Origin: JAKFYM01 sp964416595 | GTDB taxonomy: Bacteria > Bdellovibrionota > UBA1018 > CAIPTA01 | Assembly: GCA_964416595.1 (NCBI GenBank) | Contig: CAYQES010000035.1 | Span: 1 to 22,215 of the forward strand | Direction of reading: 5' to 3' | DNA length: 22,215 nucleotides | Shown here: in pieces, positions 1 to 7,578 of the stretch | Numbering within the stretch: position 1 is the first letter of the stretch | Layout: each line of letters begins with the position of its first letter | Translations under genes and position numbers: made by a program | Notes under the pieces: model-generated | Databases searched by the model: none | Told to the model about the DNA's origin: nothing | The model's input: only the letters and a program-made list of their open reading frames with translations

Positions 1-158
1 GCGCCCCACAGCACACCACCAAAAAATCCCAGAAAATCCTGTCACACCTCCCCATCACTCCCGAAACCGCACAACCCGCACACCGCCACCATTTTCTCTA
101 TGAATCTAAACACCCTTTCCCTAGACATCCCGCCCACTCTTGTTTAGAAAATCCCTAC

Positions 159-170
159 GACAATATTGTC
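159..170. promoter_or_regulatory. Operator-like perfect 12-bp palindrome upstream of the kinase gene
   Basis: GACAATATTGTC is a perfect 12-bp palindrome ending 14 nt before the chosen kinase start and just ahead of its ribosome binding site (AGAGG, 173-177). A dimeric repressor here would block transcription or translation. A TTGTTT at 140-145 could be a -35 element, but no convincing -10 is visible. The function is inferred from position and symmetry. The first 158 nt of the window show no gene that I can support. Confidence 0.35.
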
Positions 171-184
171 ATAGAGGTATGTTA

Positions 185-1651
185 ATGGAATCTGAAACCA
201 CATTTACGGAGCTTCCACACCTGCGCCTTGTGCGCCGGATTGGTAGTGGAGCCACGGCCCAGGTGTATGAAGCGCGCCGGGAGACCGACGGCGAAAAAAT
301 CGCCCTGAAAGTTGTTTCTCTCCAAGCCTTGGAAGATGATAGCGCCCGCACCCGCGTGAAACGAGAAGCCCAAGCCCTCCAAACCCTACGACACCCCAGC
401 ATCGTGCGCTTGTTTCAGTTCCACGAAAGTAAAGAAAATCTATTTTTAGAGTTGGAATTTGTGGACGGCACCACCCTAAACCAATGGGTGGAGCAAAACC
501 TAAGCCCGCTCACGGAACCCAAAGTCTGGATTCTTTCCCAACTCGCCCAAGCCCTGGCCGCTGCCCATATGGATGGCACCATCCACCGGGATCTAAAACC
601 GGAAAATATTCTGATCAGTAAAGAGGGCGACGTTAAACTCACCGATTTCGGCCTCGCCAAACCCTTGCAAACAGAAGAGACCCAGCCCGGCCTCCTTGTG
701 GGATCCCTAGCCTATATGGCTCCGGAACTTTTAAATGACGGTAAAAGCTCTTTTGCGTCGGATATTTTTTCCTTCGGCGTGATCGGCTACGAACTCCTTA
801 TGGGCCAGCACCCCTTCCCCCACCAAGATGTAAAAACGCTTTTAGAAAATCTCTACAGCAACAGAAAACTACCCCTTGCTTCCCACCTGCCCGCACGCTT
901 AGAAAATCTTTTCAACCGCTGCTTAAAAACCAAAGCCGATGAGCGCCCCTCTTCCCTCTGGGAAATTTATGCGGAATTGATGGTGGTGCTGCAAGAATCT
1001 GGGCAGCAAAAATACTGTAAATCCTTGGTGCACCACAAAGCCGCAGAAAATGGCATTCTCGCAAAAGCCCTTGAGCAAAAATACGCAAATTTAAAATCCC
1101 AAATCGCCTCGGAATCCAACTCCCCCACGCTAGACAAAAAGAAACTCGTGCAACTCATCAATGAATTTGCCTTTCTTTTTCCCAACGATTCCGCCGCCGC
1201 TTCTTACCTTTCGCTCCTGCGAGAAAAGCGCTCACACCACTGGCCCAAAATCGCCGCCGCCCTCCTTCTTCTTTTGCCAGGGATGTATTTTTTCACTCGC
1301 ACCGAAGCCCCGCTTCCCCCACCCCCCATTGCCACTCCCGAACCAGCCATAGCCAGCCCACCGCCCGCGGAAATTGCGGAAACAAAAGTAGAGCCTCCAC
1401 CACCCACTCCCAAAATAACAAAACCCACCCCGCCCCCAACCGGCACCCTCTCCCTTCGTGTGCCTGCCGATGTGCGCGTATTTATCGACGGAAAGCGCTA
1501 CGGCAATTCCAAATTAAAAGCTATCCAGCTGGAATCGGGCATCCACCAATTGCTTCTCGAGCGGGATGGTTTTCAACCCATCGAGCAATCCATCAAAATT
1601 AAAAAAGGTAGAGTCACGAGAATCAACGTAGGAGGAACCGATGAATCCTAA
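185..1651 (+). CDS. Membrane-anchored Ser/Thr protein kinase with C-terminal PEGA-like domain
   Basis: A 488-residue Hanks-type kinase. Visible motifs are the glycine loop GSGATAQVYEA (20-30), the ATP lysine K42, the alpha-C glutamate near E61, the catalytic loop HRDLKPEN (134-141), DFG (154-156) and APE (179-181), so all catalytic residues are present. A helical juxtamembrane region leads to one membrane helix (about 353-371), a Pro-rich linker (375-418) and a PEGA-like beta domain (420-482) with VFIDGKRYG and a GIHQLLLERDGF-type core. The kinase is therefore cytoplasmic and the PEGA-like domain periplasmic, perhaps sensing the cell wall. The ATG at 185 is preferred because AGAGG lies 7 nt upstream; ATG 179 would be only 1 nt from it, and TTG 140 lacks a site. 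Its end overlaps the sigma-54 activator by 11 nt, which implies co-translation and a shared pathway. Confidence 0.93.
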   Translation: MESETTFTELPHLRLVRRIGSGATAQVYEARRETDGEKIALKVVSLQALEDDSARTRVKREAQALQTLRHPSIVRLFQFHESKENLFLELEFVDGTTLNQWVEQNLSPLTEPKVWILSQLAQALAAAHMDGTIHRDLKPENILISKEGDVKLTDFGLAKPLQTEETQPGLLVGSLAYMAPELLNDGKSSFASDIFSFGVIGYELLMGQHPFPHQDVKTLLENLYSNRKLPLASHLPARLENLFNRCLKTKADERPSSLWEIYAELMVVLQESGQQKYCKSLVHHKAAENGILAKALEQKYANLKSQIASESNSPTLDKKKLVQLINEFAFLFPNDSAAASYLSLLREKRSHHWPKIAAALLLLLPGMYFFTRTEAPLPPPPIATPEPAIASPPPAEIAETKVEPPPPTPKITKPTPPPTGTLSLRVPADVRVFIDGKRYGNSKLKAIQLESGIHQLLLERDGFQPIEQSIKIKKGRVTRINVGGTDES

Positions 1652-3377
1652 ACTACGCATTGTAGCCGTGACCAAAGAAAAGGCCACGGAGCTTTCGCTT
1701 TCGGGACTCACACCCGTGGGTGGGAAAAACAGTTCCGGCATCGCCTTGGAAGGTTTAAAACACGAGGGTGATTATTTAATCCTCGCCCATGTGGGCAACG
1801 CTATTTCGCTTCATCCTTTGCGAGGCAACAAAGGCCGCCCCACTTCCTTGCAGGCGGACCAAGTATTTCAACTGGATGATCTTCTGTTATTTGTGGAAGA
1901 AAAAAAATCCTCCGCCACCCAAGAAAATTCCGACCTAGAAAAATTACGTAAAGTGCTCGTAAATATGGCCGCCAATGCCAACACCAAAAAACCTTTGGAA
2001 GAAGTGCTAAAACTCGTGATGGGAATTTGTGGCCATCACCAAGGCCTCGTGATCAGCCAAGGCCTGAACGGCCAATATGAAATCCTGGCCGCCGAAAACC
2101 TAGATGCCACCCAACCTTGGCTAAGCGAAAGTTTGATCCAGCAATCCATCCGCAGCAAAGAGCCGGTGATTTTACAAAACGTGATCGGTAGCGGTTTCGA
2201 CACGAAAAAAAGCCTCATGGCCACAAAATTTCTCTCGGTTTTTTGTTGGCCCCTCGTGGTCCATGGCAACACTATCGGTGCCTTGCTCTCGGGTAGCCCG
2301 AAACCCTATGGCGGATCCTTTGAAAGCGTAAAAGACAAAGCGGAAGTCTATGTGAATCTCGCAGCCCTCTTCCTGGATTTTCACTTAAGAGAACTGCGCC
2401 TCAAAAAAGAAATTCACACGTACCGGGAGCAAATGGGCAGTGGACCCTTCCTCACGGAGAACCCCATCATGCAGGAAGTTTGTGAACTCGGGCGAAAAGT
2501 GGCCGGCTCCGATCTATCGGTTTTGATCCAAGGAGAAACGGGTGTAGGCAAAGAAGTACTAAGCCGCTGGATCCACCAGCAAAGTAATCATAAAACTGGC
2601 CCCTTCATTGCTGTAAATTGCGCCGCCATTCCGGCAGATCTTTTAGAAAGCACTCTGTTTGGTCATAAACGGGGAGCCTTCACCGGCGCCGTATCCGATC
2701 ATACGGGAAAAATCCTGCAAGCCCATGGGGGCACACTTTTCCTCGATGAGATCGGCGATCTTCCCCATTCGCTCCAAGCCAAGCTCTTACGGGTGCTGCA
2801 AGAAAAAACCATCGAGCCCGTGGGATCACAAAAATCCATCCCTGTGAATGTGCGGATCCTCGCGGCTTCCCACAAAAATATCCGCTCCCTCGCGGAGCAG
2901 GGAAAATTTCGGGACGATCTCTACTATCGTATTGCTCAAGTTACTTTGTGCATTCCTCCCTTGCGAGAGCGCTTAGGCGATATCCGGCTTCTCGCCCAAC
3001 AGTTTTTGAAGGAAGTGGAACCGCAAAAACAACTCACCCAGGATGCTTGGAGCTGGCTCCTTTCCCAATCCTGGCAAGGCAATGTGCGGGAACTAAAAAG
3101 CGCCGTGCAACGGGCGGCCATTCTTTCCAACGGAAATGAAATCCACGCCAAGCATTTTTTTGCGGGCACTCAAACCTTGCCTTTCCAACAAAGCCAACCC
3201 CAATGGCTAGGTGCCGGGGATTTGGAAGCCGCGAAACAGGCCTTCGTGATGCAAAAAATCCAACAGGCCTTGGAAATCACAAGCGGTAACCGTACCCGGG
3301 CCGCGGAGCTTTTGGGCGTCACCTCCCGAACGTTGTTTCGTTATTTAGAACAGAAAACCATGACAGGTCAGTCATAG
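1641..3377 (+). CDS. Sigma-54-dependent enhancer-binding transcriptional activator (FHA-like, GAF-like, AAA+, Fis HTH)
   Basis: A 578-residue activator of RNA polymerase-sigma54. Residues 1-88 resemble a degenerate FHA fold, without the usual Ser-Arg/His phosphopeptide-binding residues. Residues 100-250 look like a GAF sensor, followed by a helical linker. The AAA+ domain (270-500) has Walker A GETGVGKE (298-305), the sigma54-contacting loop GAFTGA (345-350), Walker B GGTLFLDEI (363-371) and an arginine-finger region FRDDLYYR (423-430). The C-terminus (about 533-570) is a Fis-type helix-turn-helix with RTRAAELLGV. The GAFTGA loop is intact, so it should be a true activator. GGAGG (1631-1635) serves as its Shine-Dalgarno inside the kinase gene. 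It lacks a response-regulator receiver domain, so the upstream kinase or a GAF ligand is the likely input (inference). The probable target promoter lies about 70 nt downstream. Confidence 0.93.
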   Translation: MNPKLRIVAVTKEKATELSLSGLTPVGGKNSSGIALEGLKHEGDYLILAHVGNAISLHPLRGNKGRPTSLQADQVFQLDDLLLFVEEKKSSATQENSDLEKLRKVLVNMAANANTKKPLEEVLKLVMGICGHHQGLVISQGLNGQYEILAAENLDATQPWLSESLIQQSIRSKEPVILQNVIGSGFDTKKSLMATKFLSVFCWPLVVHGNTIGALLSGSPKPYGGSFESVKDKAEVYVNLAALFLDFHLRELRLKKEIHTYREQMGSGPFLTENPIMQEVCELGRKVAGSDLSVLIQGETGVGKEVLSRWIHQQSNHKTGPFIAVNCAAIPADLLESTLFGHKRGAFTGAVSDHTGKILQAHGGTLFLDEIGDLPHSLQAKLLRVLQEKTIEPVGSQKSIPVNVRILAASHKNIRSLAEQGKFRDDLYYRIAQVTLCIPPLRERLGDIRLLAQQFLKEVEPQKQLTQDAWSWLLSQSWQGNVRELKSAVQRAAILSNGNEIHAKHFFAGTQTLPFQQSQPQWLGAGDLEAAKQAFVMQKIQQALEITSGNRTRAAELLGVTSRTLFRYLEQKTMTGQS

Positions 3378-3407
3378 CGATCGGAAAGGAATGTCACGAA
3401 CCAAGCC

Positions 3408-3448
3408 CCAGCTCCAATTAAAGAGGGTTTCAGACCCTAAAAAGCTGG
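3408..3448 (+). promoter_or_regulatory. Nested inverted repeat, candidate activator site or structured leader
   Basis: Outer arms CCAGCT (3408-3413) and AGCTGG (3443-3448) enclose inner arms AGGGT (3424-3428) and ACCCT (3434-3438) around a TTCAG loop. It sits after the activator stop and ends exactly on the -24 element of a sigma-54-like promoter. It could be a binding site for the adjacent activator, or a weak hairpin terminator for the kinase-activator operon. There is no T-run, which argues against an intrinsic terminator. Confidence 0.35.
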
Positions 3449-3461
3449 AACGGCCCTTGAA
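3446..3461 (+). promoter_or_regulatory. Sigma-54-like -24/-12 promoter
   Basis: TGGAACGGCCCTTGAA closely follows the sigma54 pattern TGGCACG-N4-TTGCW, with GG and TTG at the right spacing; the one important mismatch is GA instead of GC at -12. Transcription would start near 3471, about 30 nt before the first barrel gene, whose own ribosome binding site is TAGGAG (3488-3493). A sigma54 activator is encoded immediately upstream, which strengthens the reading. Confidence 0.45.
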
Positions 3462-3502
3462 CTAGTACCTACAAACCAAACGTTTCGTAGGAGATTTATT
3501 TT

Positions 3503-4321
3503 ATGAAGACACAAGCAATACAAACTAGAAATATCGGACGCATCACCCGGGTGCTCATGGTCACCTTTGGCCTCTTAGGATTTTTGTACGTAACCCTGGC
3601 CGATGCGGATGACGTATACAATTTTTATTTTCAAAAAGGCGGCGCTCCTCAAAATGTGATCCAAGGTGGTGGTGGACAATCCACGGCAGCGAAACCTGCT
3701 CCTAATCCTGAAACTGCCAGCGCACCCGCTCCTGTTCCTGCACCCATGCCCGAAGCCACGAACTCCAGCACGCAAACGGTGGCCACCCCCATGGAGCCAT
3801 CTTCTTCCGGCCATAAGCCATTTACTTTGGGAGTGGGCTATGGACGTATTGTGGATCCTTTAGGATCTAGCGCCGCTTACACATTTAATGCCCAGTATAA
3901 CTTCAATCGCTTTTTAGGTTTCCGGGCGCAAGCGAGACTGCGGAATACTAAAACCAATAAATATAATCAGTCACCCTTTTATACCGATGAGTCACCAGAC
4001 AAAAACAAATGGGGAGGAATGGCTGCCATCACTTTCACTCCCCTGCGTTTAGATCTTATGGGCCATCGTTTTATTGAATTCTCAGCCTTCGCCGGAGCGG
4101 AGACCTATCGTAAATTTGCAATGGATGAGCGCCCAGACAGATATGGACATTACAGCTATGGGCCCGGCAAACGTCGCGTTGTTACCGGTGTAGCTCCTAT
4201 CCTCGGTGTAAGTAGCCTCGTGGCCCTAAATGAAAACGTGGGACTTGAGATAACCGCCAACCGCTCCATCGACTCCAACAAAACCACTGCGATCAGCGGC
4301 AATATCGCTTTCCAATTTTAG
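3503..4321 (+). CDS. Exported outer-membrane beta-barrel-type protein with YNFYFQK motif
   Basis: A 272-residue protein with a long signal peptide (hydrophobic 16-32, cleavage probably after ALADA-like A35). The mature N-terminus begins at once with the motif VYNFYFQK (38-45), followed by N51-V-x-Q-G, then a Pro/Ala linker (62-100). Residues 105-272 have alternating Gly/aromatic strands and end in phenylalanine (NIAFQF), the usual signature for BAM-assembled outer-membrane barrels. I do not recognise a named family. The start is set by TAGGAG 9 nt upstream. The next gene, 9 nt downstream, is a diverged paralogue with the same motif, linker and barrel order. Both probably depend on the sigma-54-like promoter. 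A small porin-like or anchoring role is inference. Confidence 0.8.
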   Translation: MKTQAIQTRNIGRITRVLMVTFGLLGFLYVTLADADDVYNFYFQKGGAPQNVIQGGGGQSTAAKPAPNPETASAPAPVPAPMPEATNSSTQTVATPMEPSSSGHKPFTLGVGYGRIVDPLGSSAAYTFNAQYNFNRFLGFRAQARLRNTKTNKYNQSPFYTDESPDKNKWGGMAAITFTPLRLDLMGHRFIEFSAFAGAETYRKFAMDERPDRYGHYSYGPGKRRVVTGVAPILGVSSLVALNENVGLEITANRSIDSNKTTAISGNIAFQF

Positions 4322-4330
4322 AGGTAGAAA

Positions 4331-5209
4331 ATGAAATTACGAAAAATACTGTATATCTGGATAGTACTCCTCCTATTAGCCTCGGCGTCTCTTTCTTTTG
4401 CCTTAGCGGAAGAACCGGTTTCCGTGATGGAACCGGAAATAAAGCCGGAAGTAAGCGCAGAAGAAAAGCCAGAGGTGAAAGTGATTCAAGATGGTGTGCA
4501 GGTGAAGGAGCCTGACACCACCCCAGAGGGCCAAGCGGCCAAAAGTGGCGCGGCTCCTGGATCTGGCGATACCTATAACTTCTATTTCCAAAAATCCCCT
4601 GGCGCTAACAAAGTGGAGCAAGGGCAAACCCAGAGTGTGGAGCAATTGCCAGCTCCAGCTCCCGCTCCACCTACTCCAGAGTACATTCCTTCCAATTATA
4701 ACGATGAGCGAGTCGTGGATCTTTATATGGGTATTTCTTTTCTCTCCGCAAAAGAGGCCAAGGGATTTACCCTAGGTGGAGAGTTCATGCCCCAGGGTAA
4801 AGTTGGAGCAAGGGTGGGATTGATTATGGCATCCTCTACGCAACGTAAAGAATACACCAAATCCAAAAAATCCATTTTTGAGTCCGATGAAACCACGGAT
4901 AAAAACGAACTGCACGCAGCAGATTTGGCGCTTACCTTCAATATGATCAATAGTCGTAAAGGAAAGCTTGCACCACTCGTAGGACTAATGGCCTTCAATG
5001 AAAAAGACACAACAAAAACGGAGTACAAACACTTCTGGGGAAGTGACGATGCCACTACCACCAAAGGTAGCCGAGCCCATCTGTTGCCTTATATTGGTTT
5101 GAGTGGAACGGCTTATTTATCGAGAAGTATGGGAATTAATGTGGCCGTAGCTGTTCCTACGAAACCTAAATACACCGCGGCTAATATAAGTTTCGTTTTT
5201 AGTATTTAA
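4331..5209 (+). CDS. Second YNFYFQK-motif outer-membrane beta-barrel-type protein (paralogue)
   Basis: A 292-residue protein with signal peptide 1-26 (cleavage after A-L-A26), then an acidic Glu/Pro/Lys segment (27-80) that the first paralogue lacks. The motif TYNFYFQK (81-88) follows, then N93-x-V-x-Q-G (to 98), a Pro/Ala linker (104-118), and a barrel-like domain (127-292) ending NISFVFSI. Its ribosome binding site GAGGT overlaps the stop of the upstream gene, so the two are co-translated. The barrel sequence differs clearly from its neighbour while the short motif is nearly identical, suggesting that the motif binds a shared partner in the periplasm. Function unknown. Confidence 0.78.
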   Translation: MKLRKILYIWIVLLLLASASLSFALAEEPVSVMEPEIKPEVSAEEKPEVKVIQDGVQVKEPDTTPEGQAAKSGAAPGSGDTYNFYFQKSPGANKVEQGQTQSVEQLPAPAPAPPTPEYIPSNYNDERVVDLYMGISFLSAKEAKGFTLGGEFMPQGKVGARVGLIMASSTQRKEYTKSKKSIFESDETTDKNELHAADLALTFNMINSRKGKLAPLVGLMAFNEKDTTKTEYKHFWGSDDATTTKGSRAHLLPYIGLSGTAYLSRSMGINVAVAVPTKPKYTAANISFVFSI

Positions 5210-5289
5210 GCATTTGTGCGCCCGCTAAGACAAACAAAAGCGACTAAAAAGATTTGCTAAAAAACCAAAACTTTGGGACCTTTTGGCAT

Positions 5290-6372
5290 ATGAAAAAATT
5301 TATCCTTTTTTCCGCGCTTGTGCCACTGCTCCTCACCTCTTGTGCTGCTCTCACTCGCTATAAATGCAATCGGGAATACGCGGTGAAAAAAGGAATGGAG
5401 GATGCGAGCAACGGCCAAATTTCCATGCCTTCTCGAAATGAAGGTAGTAGCTGCGAGGGCGATTATAGTCCCTCTTCTTTTTCCAAAGATTATAATTACG
5501 GCTTTCACCAAAAGAAGAATGAGATTTGCCAACTCACCACGATCGCTTCCTGGGGCCGTACCGATGGGGAACAAGGCGCCAGCAATAAACCACAAAAAGC
5601 CAAGCTCACCCTTTGCCAAGATATGCCGATCGCAAAAAAACTAGAGTCCACCTACGAAACAGAATTCAAAAAATCTTTCTGCGCTCCCGCTCGGGCCACG
5701 AAACTTGGCACCGATCAAGCTAGAGCGTGGGCCACTGCCGATGGAGAAACCGCCTTCCAAGAATGCGGCAATAGTAAATCTCTCATCAAAACCTATGTGC
5801 AAGCCTACCAAACCACCATGGCCAATAATTGCAATGCCCCTGACGCGGAACGCTTCGGCACCGCCGAGGCCCAGGCCCGCAAAAGCATGGATGAGGGCAA
5901 ACAAAAGCTCCAGCGTTGCGTGGAAATGGGAAAGCCAGAAGCTCTATCCGCATTTGAACGTTCTTTCGTGATGACAAAAGCTCAATTAGATAGAGAAGAA
6001 GCCCTCCGCGCCGCTCAAGCCGAAGCCCAAGCGCAACAAGCCAGAATCGCGGAATTCGATCGCACTGTGGTTCACAATAATATCACCCACCAGTATCGCC
6101 CTTACCCCACCAATTGCGCTGTGGCCAACGATCGTTCCTATATTACCGTGAACGTAACGAACCCCTATTCCGATCAAGTGCTAATCCAAGGCACTTGGAA
6201 AATTTCTTACTATGATTCAAACCTTAACAAGATCACCGAGGATACAACTGTAGAAGCCGTATTGCTTACGGGCAATAACAGAAAATCTTTCCAAAAACTC
6301 ACTCTGCCCCGGGATGCGGCTTACTGCCGGGCGGATTATGTTTCTAATAGTGGTAATAATTTCCGACGATAG
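5290..6372 (+). CDS. Lipoprotein with four tandem Cys-pair repeats (DUF2799-like)
   Basis: A 360-residue lipoprotein with signal peptide and lipobox LTSC (Cys18). It carries four tandem modules with paired cysteines C26/C55, C80/C109, C131/C159 and C181/C210, spaced 29, 29, 28 and 29 residues. Each has Gly exactly 9 and Ala/Gly exactly 13 residues after the first Cys, and modules 2-4 begin with a Tyr/Phe-rich stretch. This resembles the DUF2799 family of bacterial lipoproteins. A charged, Ala/Gln-rich helix (228-256) leads to a C-terminal beta domain (265-350) with one more Cys pair (C276/C346). ATG 5290 is chosen because it places the signal peptide at the N-terminus; an upstream TTG at 5254 would add 12 residues. 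The ribosome binding site is weak. Probably periplasmic with disulfides; role unknown. Confidence 0.85.
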   Translation: MKKFILFSALVPLLLTSCAALTRYKCNREYAVKKGMEDASNGQISMPSRNEGSSCEGDYSPSSFSKDYNYGFHQKKNEICQLTTIASWGRTDGEQGASNKPQKAKLTLCQDMPIAKKLESTYETEFKKSFCAPARATKLGTDQARAWATADGETAFQECGNSKSLIKTYVQAYQTTMANNCNAPDAERFGTAEAQARKSMDEGKQKLQRCVEMGKPEALSAFERSFVMTKAQLDREEALRAAQAEAQAQQARIAEFDRTVVHNNITHQYRPYPTNCAVANDRSYITVNVTNPYSDQVLIQGTWKISYYDSNLNKITEDTTVEAVLLTGNNRKSFQKLTLPRDAAYCRADYVSNSGNNFRR

Positions 6373-6381
6373 GAGAAAAAT

Positions 6382-6957
6382 ATGAAAAAACTCACTCTGC
6401 TTTTTTGCTTCGCTTTAGGAATGCCTTTGGCCACGTGGGCCGATGTGGGATTTGAAGGCGGTAACGAATTCCAACCCACCAATCTTTCGGGCTATGTTCA
6501 TGTTCGTTGTCGGGATCGCTTTGGCTATTCCTTTGGTCGCGCTTTTTGCACCGGCCAAGTATTAGATCCTAAAGAAATGGCCTATTTTGTGGGACCACAA
6601 AACTCCAATGCCACAAGCGTTACGCTCAAGGCCTACCATGCCGATGGATCCACCGAAACGAAAGGCGCAAGCTATGACGGCAAAAACGGCAAAAGCAAAA
6701 AGCGCTTTAACTTGTGGATCGTGAGCCTCTCACAAGAGCCTCTCCTGGAAATGGGGAGCAACCGCATTGCCTATTCTCTTTTAGATAAAAATAAAAACGT
6801 CTTGGCCAGCGGAGAATTTATCGCCTTGGTACGCACCCCTCCTGGAGCTCGTGAATGCCGCGTAGGCTTTTTGAACTCCAGCTTCCCAAGCGACTGCCGC
6901 TTCCCGCAAAATATGTGCAATCAATATTTTCATTTAGAAAATTATTGCGAGTACTGA
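6382..6957 (+). CDS. Secreted Cys-containing protein of unknown function
   Basis: A 191-residue protein with signal peptide 1-20 (cleavage after A-T-W-A). The start is supported by AGGAGA (6371-6376), which overlaps the end of the upstream lipoprotein gene, so the two form a pair. The mature part appears all-beta, with aromatic strands at 35-95 and 105-155, and a C-terminal tail with four cysteines (near 165-190) that probably forms disulfides. I see no catalytic motif and recognise no family. Co-transcription with the repeat lipoprotein suggests a joint periplasmic or surface role. It converges with the minus-strand gene that follows, 14 nt away, with no clear terminator between. Confidence 0.75.
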   Translation: MKKLTLLFCFALGMPLATWADVGFEGGNEFQPTNLSGYVHVRCRDRFGYSFGRAFCTGQVLDPKEMAYFVGPQNSNATSVTLKAYHADGSTETKGASYDGKNGKSKKRFNLWIVSLSQEPLLEMGSNRIAYSLLDKNKNVLASGEFIALVRTPPGARECRVGFLNSSFPSDCRFPQNMCNQYFHLENYCEY

Positions 6958-6971
6958 AATATACTTAAGAT

Positions 6972-7451
6972 TTAAGCCGCTTTTTTACGAAAGAATCCAT
7001 CGCCAAAACGCGGAATTAACAAAGATTTCAATTTCCCCATCTTTTCCAGCTCCCGGGCCGCTTGGATAAGCTGCAATCTTGCAGCTCCCGTATCATAGGG
7101 CTTGGGCTGAGGATTTTCTTTTAAGATCATAAGAATCTGGGGCGAAATTTTTCTTGGAATAGATGTAACTAATTTCTGTTTTATTCCTTCATCCACCACA
7201 GAAGCGATTGCTGTGGCGATAGATTCGGGTTTCAATTTCTCACAACCCAATACTTCCGCAATTTCCATATCCGGTAAACGCGTGATGCGATCGAAAGTCA
7301 TAATATACTTTTCTATCGCTTCCACGAAGGTCGCATTTTCTGCCCGAGCAGAATCCAAAAAAGTTTGCCGCTTAGCCGCGGGCATATTCTCCACAAGCTC
7401 CACGTACTTTCTGAATCCATCATCATCACGGCTATAGCGATCAATTCCCAT
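6972..7451 (-). CDS. Orphan FliG-like protein (middle/C-terminal domain homologue)
   Basis: A 159-residue protein, all helical. Residues 13-141 follow the FliG middle/C-terminal pattern: a helical repeat (FRKYVELVENMPAAKRQTF), then EAIEKYIMTFDRITRLPD (44-61) matching the FliG E-I-x-x-x-M-F-x-F-E-D-x-x-x-L-D-D segment, the KQKLVTSIPRK helix (91-101) matching the R-E-K-x-x-x-N-M-S-x-R region, and the closing helix LQLIQAARELEKMGKL (126-141). Full FliG is about 330-340 residues, so the N-terminal FliF-binding part is absent. The DDRSIQ torque-helix motif reads PDMEIA here. No flagellar gene is nearby. It could be a decoy or regulator of the switch, or a repurposed scaffold. The family assignment is from pattern reading only. 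The ribosome binding site is weak. Confidence 0.6.
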   Translation of the reverse strand: MGIDRYSRDDDGFRKYVELVENMPAAKRQTFLDSARAENATFVEAIEKYIMTFDRITRLPDMEIAEVLGCEKLKPESIATAIASVVDEGIKQKLVTSIPRKISPQILMILKENPQPKPYDTGAARLQLIQAARELEKMGKLKSLLIPRFGDGFFRKKAA

Positions 7452-7578
7452 AATTTCTTATCGGATAGGGCCTATGCCACTTTATCCGCATTCAGGTACA
7501 CCCATGAATAATGCACTTCAAACCAACTTCTATAAGGGCATGCGCAGAGATTTGTGAGTGACCTGACCGGTAAAAACG

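Noticed and set aside
5274..5288. TGGGAC...GGCA as a sigma-54 promoter before the repeat lipoprotein
   Set aside because: The GG to GC spacing is off by one and the site overlaps the start codon.
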